From NCBI GenBank assembly GCA_964007475.1, contig OZ023275.1:32183619-32247618 (forward strand): a stretch of 64,000 nucleotides of DNA. The letters are read 5' to 3'. Under the pieces are notes generated by a model. The model was not told the DNA's origin. It did not search any database and was given only the letters and a program-made list of their open reading frames with translations. Positions 52,001-62,182 of the stretch are shown one piece after another. The DNA comes from Hybos culiciformis. Lineage: Eukaryota > Arthropoda > Insecta > Diptera > Hybotidae. Numbering within the stretch: position 1 is the first letter of the stretch; each line of letters opens with the position of its first letter. A program made the position numbers and the translations under genes.

Positions 52001-52896
52001 AAGATGTGGGTGAAGCAAATAGTTGCTTAGGCATTCGTATTCTACGTGATGAAAAAGCAGGTATTATAACTTTAGATCAAAAACAATATATTCTCAATAT
52101 TTTAGCTAAATTTAAAATGGATGATTGCAACCCAGTTAAAAGTCCAGTTGATGTAAATCAGAAGCTGTGTGCTGATATGATGGCTAAGTCAACAGAGGAA
52201 ATCAAGGAAATGAGTGTGATTCCATATCAGGAGGCAGTTGGGAGTATTTTGTATTTATCTCAATGTACCAGGCCAGACATTGCATATGCAGTTGGAAATG
52301 TCAGTAGGTTCAATCAAAATCCAGGAAAGCCACATTGGAATGCGGTTAAGAGGATTTTCAGATATTTGAAGGGCACATTAGATTACAAGCTGAAATATTC
52401 TAAAAATGATGCTAATTCACAACTTGTTGGTTATTCAGATGCAAATTGGGGTTCAGAGTGTGATGATCGAAGATCATGTACTGGATACATTTTTAAATTT
52501 CAAGGTGGAGCTATTTCTTGGGCTAGTAAGCGTCAGCCTACAGTGGCTTTATCATCGACTGAGGCGGAATACATGGCATTGAGTGCTGCTTGTCAAGAAG
52601 CTATATGGTTAAAGCAGATGAAACATGAGTTAATAAATGATAATGACCAGGCGATTGAAATACATTGTGATAATCGTAGTGCCATTAATATTGCTGAAAA
52701 TGGAGCATATAGTGCAAGAACAAAGCATATAGATATACGCCATCATTTTGTACGTGAGAAGGTTTCAAATGGGATGATCGTTTTACAACCAATTGATACC
52801 GAAAGTATGATTGCTGATTATTTAACAAAACCAGTGAATGTTGATAAGCATAGTTTTTGTACACAAGGTTTGGGTTTGATAGCAAATGTCGATTAA
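49033..52896 (+). CDS. copia Gag-Pol polyprotein, intact
   Basis: From ATG 49033 (MAQSFLASIEKLKG) about 1,287 residues without a stop. Gag-like region of the UBN2 type first (residues ~1-190), CCHC knuckle CYTCNKKGHKSPDC (~202-215), aspartic protease DSGATRHM (~256), integrase with its HHCC start (WHRRLGH ... CVICLQGK) and DDE residues in HADLVGP, SDNGGEF and QQNGLAERT, then the copia RT (KWVFKIK, AITAFLQGDLDE, YVDD at ~962) and RNase H (GYSDANWGSE, SSTEAEYMAL ~1174, ending in KHIDIRHHFVREK). Order protease-integrase-RT-RNase H defines copia. The region upstream, 48603-49032, is the untranslated leader. Likely a young, possibly active copy. Confidence 0.96.
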   Translation: MAQSFLASIEKLKGRENYSTWKFSMENFLEHEGLLKCITGIETDNTKLSKAKTSLILSVDKLNFVHIQDAKTPKEVWDKLKCTFEDTGMMRRIGLMRTIINTKLESCDSTEDYVNQIISSVHKLNGIGFSVPDEWVATFLLTGLTEDYAPMIMAMESSTTTITSDAVKTKLLQDIRKDNQGSAFFNKNKNGKSKKSKFQFRCYTCNKKGHKSPDCPNRQKNNHGNSNSRSTEDEKASPAFGATFLSGKFSRSDWYIDSGATRHMTMNLDWLLDCKKSSISEIITANDTKMKVESCGLVKLKVNCNGNNNVIDVKNVLYVPDLTANLLSVSQMVSKGNQVEFSLDKCVIKDCNGNLLASATMVDNMYKLNGTTDCSLMCNNNNNEIITWHRRLGHINYTDLIKMKNGAVEGINFINNNCNNKCVICLQGKHFRKPFKNKGTRATKLLEVVHADLVGPMENKSIGGSRFALVLVDDYSRMVFIYFLKCKSEVFDKFKLFKALVEKQIGQAIKVFRSDNGGEFINWQFKQFFEREGIQQQTSMSYTPQQNGLAERTIRTITEKARCMLFDASLSKSYWAEAMNTAVYIKNHTISKTLSNKSPIEIWSKKKPDLSHFKIFGSPAMVQIPKQKRLKLDPKSEKYLFVGYCEGKKGYRLIHPISNKIVESRDVVFIEPDNSNFINFNILDNNENSEKGSVECNEESDESNCYLEANTDSLDDTLNDNADSDYTPQIEVEQNETILRKSDRRPKPVSRPDFISYIANDVELIDEPITVDEALSDQYSKEWKHAMQSEYESLLENKTWKLVELPKGRIPIKNKWVFKIKTNSENNIERFKARLVAKGCSQRAGIDYAETYSPVVRYSSIRFLIALAVKYELNIHQMDAITAFLQGDLDETIYMQQPEGYDDGSGRVCLLEKAIYGLKQASRQWNIKLNEVLIKAGFKRSNVDSCIYIRRHRKSMIVVAIYVDDFLIFSNNCEWKNDLKASLMSNFKMKDVGEANSCLGIRILRDEKAGIITLDQKQYILNILAKFKMDDCNPVKSPVDVNQKLCADMMAKSTEEIKEMSVIPYQEAVGSILYLSQCTRPDIAYAVGNVSRFNQNPGKPHWNAVKRIFRYLKGTLDYKLKYSKNDANSQLVGYSDANWGSECDDRRSCTGYIFKFQGGAISWASKRQPTVALSSTEAEYMALSAACQEAIWLKQMKHELINDNDQAIEIHCDNRSAINIAENGAYSARTKHIDIRHHFVREKVSNGMIVLQPIDTESMIADYLTKPVNVDKHSFCTQGLGLIANVD

Positions 52897-52903
52897 GGGA
52901 CAG

Positions 52904-53160
52904 TGTTGAAATGATAAGGTATAACCGACCTTTGATAGCAATGTTAAGTATGCCACATTGCCACACACCACACAACTTTGTGTTTACTTTTTTATGTTTA
53001 CATATTTGCCACTAGAGTTTTTATATTATTTTTATATGTGTAGAGTAAAGTAATTATTTAATATTCATTCCAATAAAGATTATTGTATAGAAGAGATCTG
53101 CGCCTTTTATTTAGCATTAACAAAGGAATCAGGAATAGCTTTCATCATCCCCTTTCAACA
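52904..53160 (+). repeat. copia 3' LTR
   Basis: 257 bp partner of the 5' LTR with the same ends. Confidence 0.95.
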
Positions 53161-53165
53161 CAAAT

Positions 53166-53847
53166 GCTTGTTTAAATACATATATACATATAACTGTCTT
53201 GTCATAGTAAGTGGTAAAACATGTTTGAAAATTAGTTGGGTTTAGTGATATACCTATTATCCGGTGTCTAAATTTTTTATGAATGATCACAAGATTATGT
53301 TAATTCTATTGTGAAAATAAGATTGCACGAAAAAGCTGTGAATATTGCAGAACGCTGCCCACAATATTGAAAAATACTTCATTGAACTCGCTATTAAAAA
53401 ACTGATTTCTGAATAGGATAGTTTTCACAATTAAATTTTTAAAAAGAAATAGCATCTCGATACTTAAATTTTTGCATCTGTCAACGTTTCCAATATTTTT
53501 TACATCCATTTTATAGCAATATTCAATTGCATTAATTCATATATGAAATTATACAGTTTTCAACTAAGTTCTCAAATAAGTTTTTAGCTACATTTTAATT
53601 TTATAATATGTATTATAAAATTATAAAACACTATTTATTAATTAAAAGTTTTTTCCATTTATATAAATTAAAATAAAAAATCAAAGAGCGCCTAATTTGC
53701 AAATTTTTTTGAACCAAATTTGCTACAATTTTACTTAGCTCTGTGTTTTGCTTCAAAAATAGAATATATATAAAAAATTTTAAATTAGTGGCTGATAAAA
53801 TCATTTTGGTTTGTTTAAATATCTCAAAAAAACTAATTATTATGAAA
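53166..53847. other. AT-rich spacer after the copia element
   Basis: No gene or repeat recognised on either strand. Confidence 0.4.
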
Positions 53848-54650
53848 AAAGATTTAAAAACTATGAATAACAGTGGCTACAAATGATGGGCTGCTCAGTA
53901 CAAAATGTAAATTAAAATAAAAATCAGTCCATCAGTCCAAAAGCAGTCCATTATTTGTAGCCACTGTTATTCATAGTTTTTAAATCTTTAAGTATAAACT
54001 TCTGTCGGCAGTTCTATGACTGCTTCGTGTTTTTTTTTTTACCAAAACGAAGTACAGATACTTAAATTAAGAGAAAAATTTTAACTTTAATAATTATGAC
54101 GCTTTACGGAAATTAATTTGATCAATCTGCAAAAATTAATTGAACAATTTATTATCTCTCCCTCTTTGGTTTTTTGTATTTGGCGTAACTACATTATTAT
54201 GTTAAAAAAATTAAAAAAAAAAAAAATTTCATAAAATTCTCAGTATCGGGGGATCGAACTTGGCACCTTCAGAATTGTAATCCGATATTCTATCCACTCA
54301 GCCATATTGCCCTTATGATTTCAACTTTCTAAAATAACATAAAAGAGCACTTGTCTTCTTTAATAATTAAAATCCCCGGAATTTATTTTAAAAATTTCTC
54401 TCTTATTTCATTCCACTAATCGTATTCATGAACCCGTTTATTTCATTCCACTAACCGTATTCATGAACCTTAAAGAACAAAGCAGAATTTGAACTTGAAT
54501 TTTTATATTATTTAGAAGAATAAACTCTTTATATGATTTTAGAAAGCAAAAATTATATGGCCATATGGCTTAGCGGATAGAACACCAGACTAATAATTCT
54601 GAAGGTGCCAGGTTCGAACGCAATTATGATTTGTTTTTTTTTTAATATTT
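53848..54650. repeat. duplicated ~0.7-kb block, copy 2
   Basis: Matches 43070-43804 plus 46654-46765 and preserves the empty site of the foldback element (AAATTATAT at about 54551). It holds a truncated palindromic MITE (53848-54030) and divergent tRNA-like sequences at 54240-54312 (minus) and 54559-54630 (plus). Confidence 0.85.
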
Positions 54651-54754
54651 GAAATTTGAGAAAAATGATGACGGACGATTCTCAGAAAAATGATGACGAT
54701 TCTCAGAAAAATTCTATATGAAAATGGATTTTTACCCTCTACCAAATTTCTTCC

Positions 54755-55339
54755 AACGCCGCTAAAGAAGTATAAACTTCAAAAACCATATAGAATTAAA
54801 AAATTGTACAATAACAGAATTAAATATTAATATTAAATAATATTAATTAAATAAATAAAATTAAATATAAATATTAATATGAAAAAAAGTTTTATGTATT
54901 TGTAGACTTGCGATATCTACTTAGATTTCAATTTTTGAGAATTTTAATGCTTTATGCCTAAATAATAAAAAAAATAAACAATTAGACAAAACTCCCGCAA
55001 GTAAAAGTTCTACCAAATTCGAAAAATTCAGAATTTAGCATTTTGAATTCCGAATTTTTTGAACTTCCGGAATTCCGGAATCCGAAAATCCGGTTTTGCA
55101 TTCCCTAGGGCGGACTTCTAAAATTCGTCCGATTTTATTCAAATTTGGTAAATAAAAAGAGGAAACACATAAATTTTGTAACAAAAAAATGATTGATCCT
55201 ATCCAGCGACTTCTAAAGTTCGTCCGATTTCATTCAAATTTGGTACGTAAAAAAGAATAAATGATTACACACAAATTTCGTAAGAAAAAATTTAGCCCCC
55301 TCTTCCACTTACAAAAGTAAATCAGTCAGAGTCCGTAGC
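54755..55339 (-). repeat. fragments of the 1.9-kb repeat family
   Basis: Starts with CGCTAAAGAAGTATAAACTTC (about 54758-54780). The piece 54890-55339 matches copy B from about 35700 to 36288 with internal loss, and stops at GTCCGTAGC where the mitochondrial fragment begins. Confidence 0.75.
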
Positions 55340-55344
55340 TTAAT

Positions 55345-55605
55345 TAAATTAATTAAATTAATTAAAGCTTTAAATTATCATTCTAGAAACACTTTCCAGT
55401 ATTCCTACTATGTTACGACTTATCTTATTTTAATAAACAATAAGAGCGACGGGCGATGTGTACATATTTTAGAGCTAAAATCAAAACTTTAATCTATAAG
55501 AATTTACTTTCAAATCCATTTTCATTTATATATTTAATAATAAATCCATTAAAAAATAATTTTATTGTAACCCATTAAATACTTAATTATTACTTAATGT
55601 TTTTT
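55345..55605 (-). rRNA. nuclear copy of mitochondrial small-subunit (12S) rRNA 3' end (NUMT)
   Basis: On the minus strand the sequence contains GTACACATCGCCCGTCGCTC, then AAGATAAGTCGTAACATAGT and ACTGGAAAGTGTTTCTAGA, the conserved 3' end of insect mitochondrial 12S rRNA. It is about 260 bases long, AT-rich, and embedded in nuclear repeats on both sides, so it is a pseudogene fragment rather than a working rRNA. The exact ends are uncertain because both flanks are AT-rich. Confidence 0.9.
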
Positions 55606-56040
55606 GCATATTTTGAGCCGGGAAGACCCTAACCGTAGCTCCCTACCCAAAATTCTTGGTCAGGTAATCTTTATTTGACCGGAGCTATCTATTTTGAAAA
55701 TTTTTTTTTTGCTTATTTTGAGTCGGGAAGACCCTAACCGTGGGGATATCATATTTTGATCTCTTTAACAGAGACCAAAAAGAGTAAATTTTTATTTTTT
55801 GCCAAATATCTCGAAAACGATGCGTTTTACAGCATTTTTGAGGTTGTCCAACCTTTGGTGACCATAAATCCAACTTTTAATTACCTATTCAAAAAGCCAT
55901 AAAACTTGAAAAACTATCAAAGGGTTACTGAGATATTGAATTTTGAAAAAAAAAAAAAAAACAATAAATTTTACGGAGCTCCCTACCCAAAATTTTTCGG
56001 TAGGTAATCCTAATTTCACCAGATCTACCTATTAAAAAAT
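55606..56040. repeat. degraded repeats with GAGCCGGGAAGACCCTAAC motif
   Basis: Units like those at 42650-42835 (about 55610-55745 and 55970-56040) flank a stretch with 'aaatatctcgaaaacgatgc' (55805) that also occurs in the foldback at 16085. Confidence 0.65.
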
Positions 56041-56207
56041 TTTTTTTTTTTTTTACAAATTAGTAAACGAAAGATTTTTAAAAAATAATTTGAATTTAAA
56101 TTTTTCGCTCCAAACTATTGTTTTTATAAATGGCAAATGATTCTTGAGTGGACCACTAATTTTTTTGAGTATTGAAACGTCAAAAACCATGCCGCTTTTT
56201 TCGAAAT

Positions 56208-56335
56208 CGAATGTCGAATGAGTCGAATGAAAATTAATTTTTACCCCCTACAGAATTACTCAATAATATCATACAACGCGCCACTACCAAAGATGACATA
56301 TTATAAAGATAAGAACATAGTGTAAACTTTTTTTT
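56208..56335 (+). repeat. copy of an interior segment of the hAT element at 41213-41385
   Basis: 'gtcgaatgagtcgaatgaaa' through 'agaacatagtgtaaac' matches, but the 50 bases containing CTAAAGAAGTATTAACTTC at 41283 are absent here. Confidence 0.75.
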
Positions 56336-56385
56336 AGACAAGGACAGCAATACATTTTTATGTGTATTTTTTTTCTAATTTACAA

Positions 56386-56640
56386 GATATCGTATGTTGA
56401 GAAATGAAACAACGTATAATAATCGAATAATTTGAATTTAAAGATTTGAAAATTAAAAAAAACGTATGAAAAATTATCAACTAGCGTACAATTTTCATCT
56501 AAAAAACACATTTTAATCAACATTAAGAATATTGCAAAGTAGTTGTACTTATAAAATCGAGTACGAGGAATCGAATGGTGCTATTGTCAAATAATGACCT
56601 ATAAATGTCATACGTTGTTTCATTTCTCAGCAGACGATAT
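56386..56640. mobile_element. short inverted-repeat MITE
   Basis: GATATCGTATGTTGAGAAAT...AACAACGTAT at the left is matched by ATACGTTGTTTCATTTCTCA...GACGATAT at the right end. About 255 bp, non-coding. Confidence 0.65.
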
Positions 56641-57440
56641 ATTGCATAAATTTTCCTCTCAACAGTTTTAAATTTTTTAGCTTGTATTGAAATTATTTTG
56701 TTTAAAAAAACCTTTATTTGTATTTTTTAAACAAAAAAAATATTTTGTAACATTTCTTAAATTGTTTTCTAAATTTATTATTAGCTTAAAACCCAAAATA
56801 CTTATATTTTTATAAATTGTTAATAAACTTTCTAAAATTAAAGCAAGTATAGTCACTCTGTATATGAATAAGAATTTTTTTTTTTACATGTTTTGCCTTC
56901 AACGCGTATTTTTATTTTTTTTATTTTTATTTTTTTTATTATCAAAAAAAAAACGTTATCAAAAATTATCAAATTATGTTAATAAAATTATATATAAATA
57001 ATAAAAAAAAAAAAAAAATTATGGAACAGGTGAGAATAAAAATATATTTTTTTTGTCAAAAAATTAAAATACGTTCAAAAAAAAAAATTCTTTCTTGTCA
57101 AAAAAACTTCAAAAAAAAATTTCAATTTTCTTTTTTATTATTATTATTTTCATTGAAAATAAATTGTAAAAATTTTCTCATATTCTTCAAATATATACCT
57201 ACTTTCATACATACAATATAATACATAAAAAATTAAAATAAGTTCCAAAAAAAATTTTAAAAAATACAATATATTTTTTTTGATTATGAAAATCGTCAGA
57301 TGTGGAATCCTGGGGATCGTCAGATTATGTGGAATCTTGTGGATCGTTTAATATTAGTCAAGCCGCGTTAAGGAACTACGTTCCAAAAACAAAAAAAAAT
57401 CAAAATTAAAAATGTTCTGCGAAAAAAAAAAATGTAAACA
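56641..57440. other. AT-rich, poly-T/poly-A-rich spacer
   Basis: No gene seen. Contains a short doubled phrase 'gatcgtcagat(ta)tgtggaatc' at about 57290-57345. Confidence 0.4.
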
Positions 57441-58959
57441 AAAAAAGAACGTCGATACTGCAGTTTCCTTGAACCACTCAGATTGGTCTGAAACTTGGAG
57501 GTAGGGTTCCCAGACGTCCTCCTTTTTGGGGAAAGTCCTCCTTTTTGATAGTAAAAAAAGTGTCCTCTTTTTTTTCATTATTTCGCATTTTGTCCTCCTT
57601 TTCCATTATTATCCTCTATTTTTCCTCCTAAGCTAAGTTAAAATATTGAAAAAAAAAAAGAACTAAACAAAAATAAACCTGAGCCTGTATTTCTGCTATG
57701 CTTCAAAAAAAGTTGAAAAAGTAGACTCTTCGAAAAAAGTTCCAACAAGATTCTTTTAATTTAAATGAGAATAAAACTCAAGAAAAATGTAAAAAAGTTT
57801 AATGAACCATTTTAAAGTAAGGCTTACGAGCAAGGATCGCTTAGCACTTTTTCATAAAAACCCATAATTTTAAAAATTCACAATTTTTGATAGAAAAAAC
57901 CGATTTGGACCTTCAGAGATACAACTAAAAGGTATTGAATTAAGCTTTTGAAATAAAATAAAACTAAATAAATTTGGGTATCCTTTGACTGCAAAAAATA
58001 ACATTATTTTCATGTTTTGGGATTTTGAATACGTGTGGGACGGACTATTTTTGTTTTAATTATTTTATTTTTAAAGCTTAGAGAGTCCTTTATAAACATT
58101 ATAACATCAAAAATTTAGAGATGTATTTCGAGACATGATTTTTTAATATATTTCCTTCAGTTTATTTTCATGGAAATTGAGTTATTTGTATTGAAAATTA
58201 ATATCGTCGTCAGTAATCAAATTTTCAACAAATTATTTTTTCAAATAATTTAAATTTTCTCTCCCACACTTTTTCAAAATCTCAAAACTTGATAATGTTA
58301 TTTTTTGCAGTAAAATTTAATACCTTTTATTTGCATCTCTAAGCGTCCAAATCGGTTTTTTCTATCAAAAGTTATGAATTTTTAATATTATGGGTTTTTA
58401 TGAAAAATGCTCAAAAAGTGGATTTTTCAACCCGCCCTTTCACTGAAGATTACACTCGAATTGATCTAAAAAAAAGTATGGATCTATTTTTTTCGTACAC
58501 TTAAACAACCTACAACCCTTGAAGTTTTATTTAAATGTGAAGAAGTCGGGTCCAAAATTTGAAAATTTTGATCGTTTTGGCGTGTATATATATATTTTAT
58601 GTATTTTTTTGTTAGGATGTCCTTCTTTTACTGCGGACAAATCTGTGAACCCTACTTGGAGGGGGAGTAGGGGCGGTTCCCAAACTCCCAAAACTGAAAT
58701 CAGTTCTTGGGGCAAAGGTCCCATTTCGGAGAAAGGGCCCCCCAAAGTTTTCATACGTTTTTGTATGGAAAATTTTTTTTGTGCCCGATTTGCCCTATTT
58801 TTGGGTAGGTGTTAAATCCGGAACGGTTTTTGCGGGAAAGCCCCCCATTTCCGAGTTATGGCCCTTCTAAATTTTCATACTTTACTTCATACGTTTTTAA
58901 ACAGAACTTTGACGAGAAATTAATTTTTCAAAAAGCGGAAGGGGGCGGGGCGGCGGGCC
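57440..58959. repeat. foldback/MULE-like family, diverged fragment (copy 4), split by a hAT element
   Basis: 'gatactgcagtttccttgaaccactcag' (57453) and 'cggagaaagggccccccaaagttttcatacg' (58723) match copies 1 and 3. The hAT element 57502-58654 interrupts it. Its right end passes into other sequence at about 58958. Confidence 0.75.
57502..58654. mobile_element. non-autonomous hAT-like element
   Basis: Left TAGGGTTCCCAGACGTCCTC and right ...AATCTGTGAACCCTA are inverted termini. An 8-base duplication CTTGGAGG flanks it exactly (57494-57501 and 58655-58662). No transposase. Interior halves share phrases in inverted order ('cataattttaaaaattcac' / 'atgaatttttaatattatggg'). Confidence 0.85.
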
Positions 58960-59184
58960 TCATTTATTGAAACAAATTCAGATTTACTTCCGCTTATTCT
59001 AGCTGAAGAAAAATCGCAACCACTTGTGCAATTTTTGTTTGAAAAATTAAATTTAACCATAAATAATAATCCGAGGCAAGTTACTACTAAGTATGGTACA
59101 ACAATTGACAATTACTTTATTCTTAATCTATCTGTCTCTGAAACATTATACTTGGAAAGTTTGTTCGGAAAATATTTGTTTTGA
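58960..59184 (+). pseudogene. fragment of an endonuclease-like domain (possibly Helentron)
   Basis: An open frame of 74 codons without an ATG start, ending in TGA at 59182-59184. It reads as coding: FLFEKLNLTINNNPRQ then VTTKYGTTIDNYF. That resembles the C-terminal part of the exonuclease-endonuclease-phosphatase domain found with PIF1-type helicases in Helentron proteins, where a TTKYGTTID-like motif occurs. Both ends are cut. Identification is from memory of motif shape only. Confidence 0.45.
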
Positions 59185-59240
59185 ACTAAAGATATAAATT
59201 CTAACATAATAAATTTTTTTCGGGAAAGGGAATTCTAGCA

Positions 59241-60014
59241 ATTAGTACAATCATTTGGTTCGAAAAATAGTGGTTACCTGGAAAGTTTTCCGGGAGCTTT
59301 GCAAATTGGTAATTTTATAGATTTTGATGTGCTCTTTCCGAATTTGGACTTTGCGACCTCGTATTTTGTCCGCTCGCGCCACCATTTTGGAAAAATGGCG
59401 CTTAAAAGCAGTTTTTTTAAGCAATATCTCCTTTCCGACTGATTTTACGATAAAAACAATTATATACAATGAAACTAGAGACATTTACCTACAATTTATG
59501 TTGTACCTTTTTTTTCATAAAGTCAATAGTTTAGGCGTACGAGCTGCAAAGTGTACTCCTATTTCTACATTATGTTATATCTATATTTCTACATTATATT
59601 TACAGATGTTATATATCTAATATATATACATACTAGAATCACAAATAATAATAATAATAATATGTAATAATAATGAATAGTGAGTAATGACCAAAACGCG
59701 AGTTGGAGTACACTTTGAGGCGCTCGTACGCCTAAACTATTGACTTTATGGAAAAAAAGGTCCATACATAAATTGTAGGTAAATGTCTCTAGTTTCATTG
59801 TATATAATTGTTTTTATCGTAAAATCAGTCGGAAAGGAGATATTGCTAAAAAACTGCTTTTAAGCGCCATTTTACCAAAATTGTGGCGCGAGCGGACAAA
59901 ATACGAGGTCGCAAAGTCCAAATTCGGAAAGAGCACATCAAAATCTATAAAATTACCAATTTTCAAAACTCCCGGAAAACTTTCCAGGTAAAACTACCAA
60001 ATGACTGCACTAAT
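59241..60014. mobile_element. long palindromic MITE (~770 bp)
   Basis: Arms of about 300 bases (59241-59545 and 59705-60014) are inverted copies with high identity, beginning ATTAGTACAATCATTTGGT and ending ACCAAATGACTGCACTAAT-like. Arms contain 'cgctcgcgccaccattttgg' and 'tagtttaggcgtacgagc'. The centre (59546-59704) is simple sequence. Short open frames on both strands are artefacts of the symmetry. Confidence 0.88.
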
Positions 60015-61975
60015 TTTTAAAAAAAAATTTAAACATTCATATTCGGTCAATTTAATTTGAACTTTTTAATAAATTCCAATTTAATTATATTTACGAAATT
60101 AAATTGATAAATTCGATATTTTTTGATTTCTCAATTTATTTATTTAATTTGATTAATATTATTCTGTTGCGTGAATTCAATTTAAAAAACGGAAGCCCAA
60201 AAACCAAATTTATTGATATTGAAAATACAATGGGGTACTATCTAGTTATAAATATTATATTACATACTTTGGACTTGTGTTAAAAAATATGTAGCTATAA
60301 ATATGTAGTTATAAATTGTGTAAAGTCTATTGCGAAAATTAGAAAATTAAAACAAGAAAACATTAGATAAAAAAAATAGCGAATTTTCCAGATATGTCAA
60401 CAAAACAGAGTCACAAACATTTGTCTCTTATTTTAGCTACCACAAACCAATTATTTCCATGATAGAATATGATGACTACTTAGTATAGTATATTTATTAT
60501 TTAAATTTTGAAAATTATACTTTTAGGCGTAAGAAGCTTGGCTTCTGTCGGCTGTCCCATGACACCTCATGTATTTTTTATTGGTTGTTGAATTTTTTAT
60601 ATTTTGAAATGCTTTCATAAAACAATTAAAATTAAGAAAAATAGAAATAAAATTTTATCTGTGTTACACCTTTACATTTAAGAGTTTTTATTTAAAAAAT
60701 ATTTCATCGAGTCTATCCAATACCAACATAAATTAAAAGCCCCCTATTAAAAAAAAAAAACAATACATAGACAGCATCTCGTAGGCATAAAAATCATAAC
60801 AAATGTATGAAACCCTATGAGATTTCCTATACAAAACCTAAAGATTAATCTGTAAAATGGGATTAAAAACAAAAAAAATATACTTTAATTATTGAATGCA
60901 ATTAATTATATTATTAATATTAATTTTTAAGAAAAAAAATCGTATATGTTTAAATGAAAATTTCCATAAATCGAGAAAATTTAATCCATATTTTTTTTTT
61001 TGCGGGTAAAGTAAGTAAAACTTTTTTTTGTCATAATTTCTAGGGTCTACGCCTAGGTAGGTACCTATTATACCTAGTTTATTTTTAATTTTAAATGAAT
61101 TTTAAAAAAGTTCAAATTAATTTAATTACAATTTGTATAAACTAAAAACGTATCTCGTGCCCAGCTCTTATTAGATGTTTTGGATAAAGTTCAGTTAACG
61201 TATGTGCAATCCCGATTTTTCTATAACTTGTTGGGGGAGTAAAGACAGTAACAAAACCCTCAAATCCAAGACATTTTTCACCGAGAAGCTCCCATTTCAG
61301 AGATATGACCACGATCTGACCCTCCAAAGTTTTTATGTATCAGGTTGGTACACGTTTATACATACCAGATCAGGTACATTAAAAATACCAAATAACGATA
61401 TGCGAATCGCGAAACATAAAATTCTTAAGGGGGTTGGAAGAGGCGGCTGTCGTCTTCCATTTAGAATGACAACTTTTTATTTAAAAACTACATATTGTGG
61501 CTACTACAAAACAAGTAGGTATAGATATCTACCTAACATATGAAAACTTTGGGGATGCATATCGCTGAAACGAAATCTTACCGATAGATACCTTCCGGGA
61601 TATAAGGCTTTGAGAACCCCCCTACTCTCTCACCAAGTTTCGGACAAATCGAACTTGTGCACGTCAACTGCACTTACGTGGCTGTTTTTCTACCTGGGTA
61701 CCCATCTACTTGTCTAGGTATGTTCCTACCTTCTTCCTGTACAAAAAAATTTTTTTTTCTTTTTATAGGTATTTAAAAAAAATTTTTTTCTATTTCTTGA
61801 AAATAATTTTAAATCATATTTCATTTTAAGAATATTTTTTAATTAAAAAAATTTCATTGAAAATTATTTTCATTAAAAAAAAATAGGTAGGTACTCTAAA
61901 ATCTACTTAAAAAAATGTGTTGATTTTATCACAATCATTATCTTTTAATTCAACATTTCAATAATTTTTTAATAG
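60015..61975. other. AT-rich region without recognisable genes
   Basis: Only faint similarity to the foldback family is seen at about 61225-61330 ('gggggagtaaagacagtaac', 'agctcccatttcagagatatgacc') and a few 'gtaggtac' phrases (61050-61070, 61700-61900). Confidence 0.45.
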
Positions 61976-62182
61976 TAGATTACAATACATGGTATGAAAA
62001 TTTGTTATTCTTGCGAGTTGTGTATACACACAAACACATAGACACGAATCATATTTATATCACGAGACCGAAGGTCGAGTGATATAATATTGACGAGTGT
62101 CTATGTGTTTGTGTGTATACACAACGAGCTGTATAGCAAATTTGATTACCATGTATTGTATACTGCTTTAATGTGCATGGGA
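61976..62182. mobile_element. palindromic MITE family P1, copy c
   Basis: Outer arms TACAATACATGGTA / TACCATGTATTGTA are exact, inner arms GTGTATACACACAAACACAT / ATGTGTTTGTGTGTATACAC are exact, and the loop is CGAGACCGAAGGTCGAG. The best-preserved copy of the three. Confidence 0.88.

Larger units (their letters stand above)
48344..53160 (+). mobile_element. complete Ty1/copia retrotransposon
   Basis: Two LTRs (48344-48602 and 52904-53160), a 5-base target duplication CAAAT (48339-48343 and 53161-53165), a primer site GGTTATGGGCCCAG at 48603 like the initiator-tRNA-Met site of copia elements, one unbroken gag-pol frame and a purine tract AAGGGACAG before the right LTR. LTRs differ only by one CA unit. 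All parts needed for movement are present. Confidence 0.95.

Noticed and set aside
59324..59798. Open frames on both strands in the palindromic MITE
   Set aside because: The frames mirror each other because the DNA is symmetric; no coding signature.
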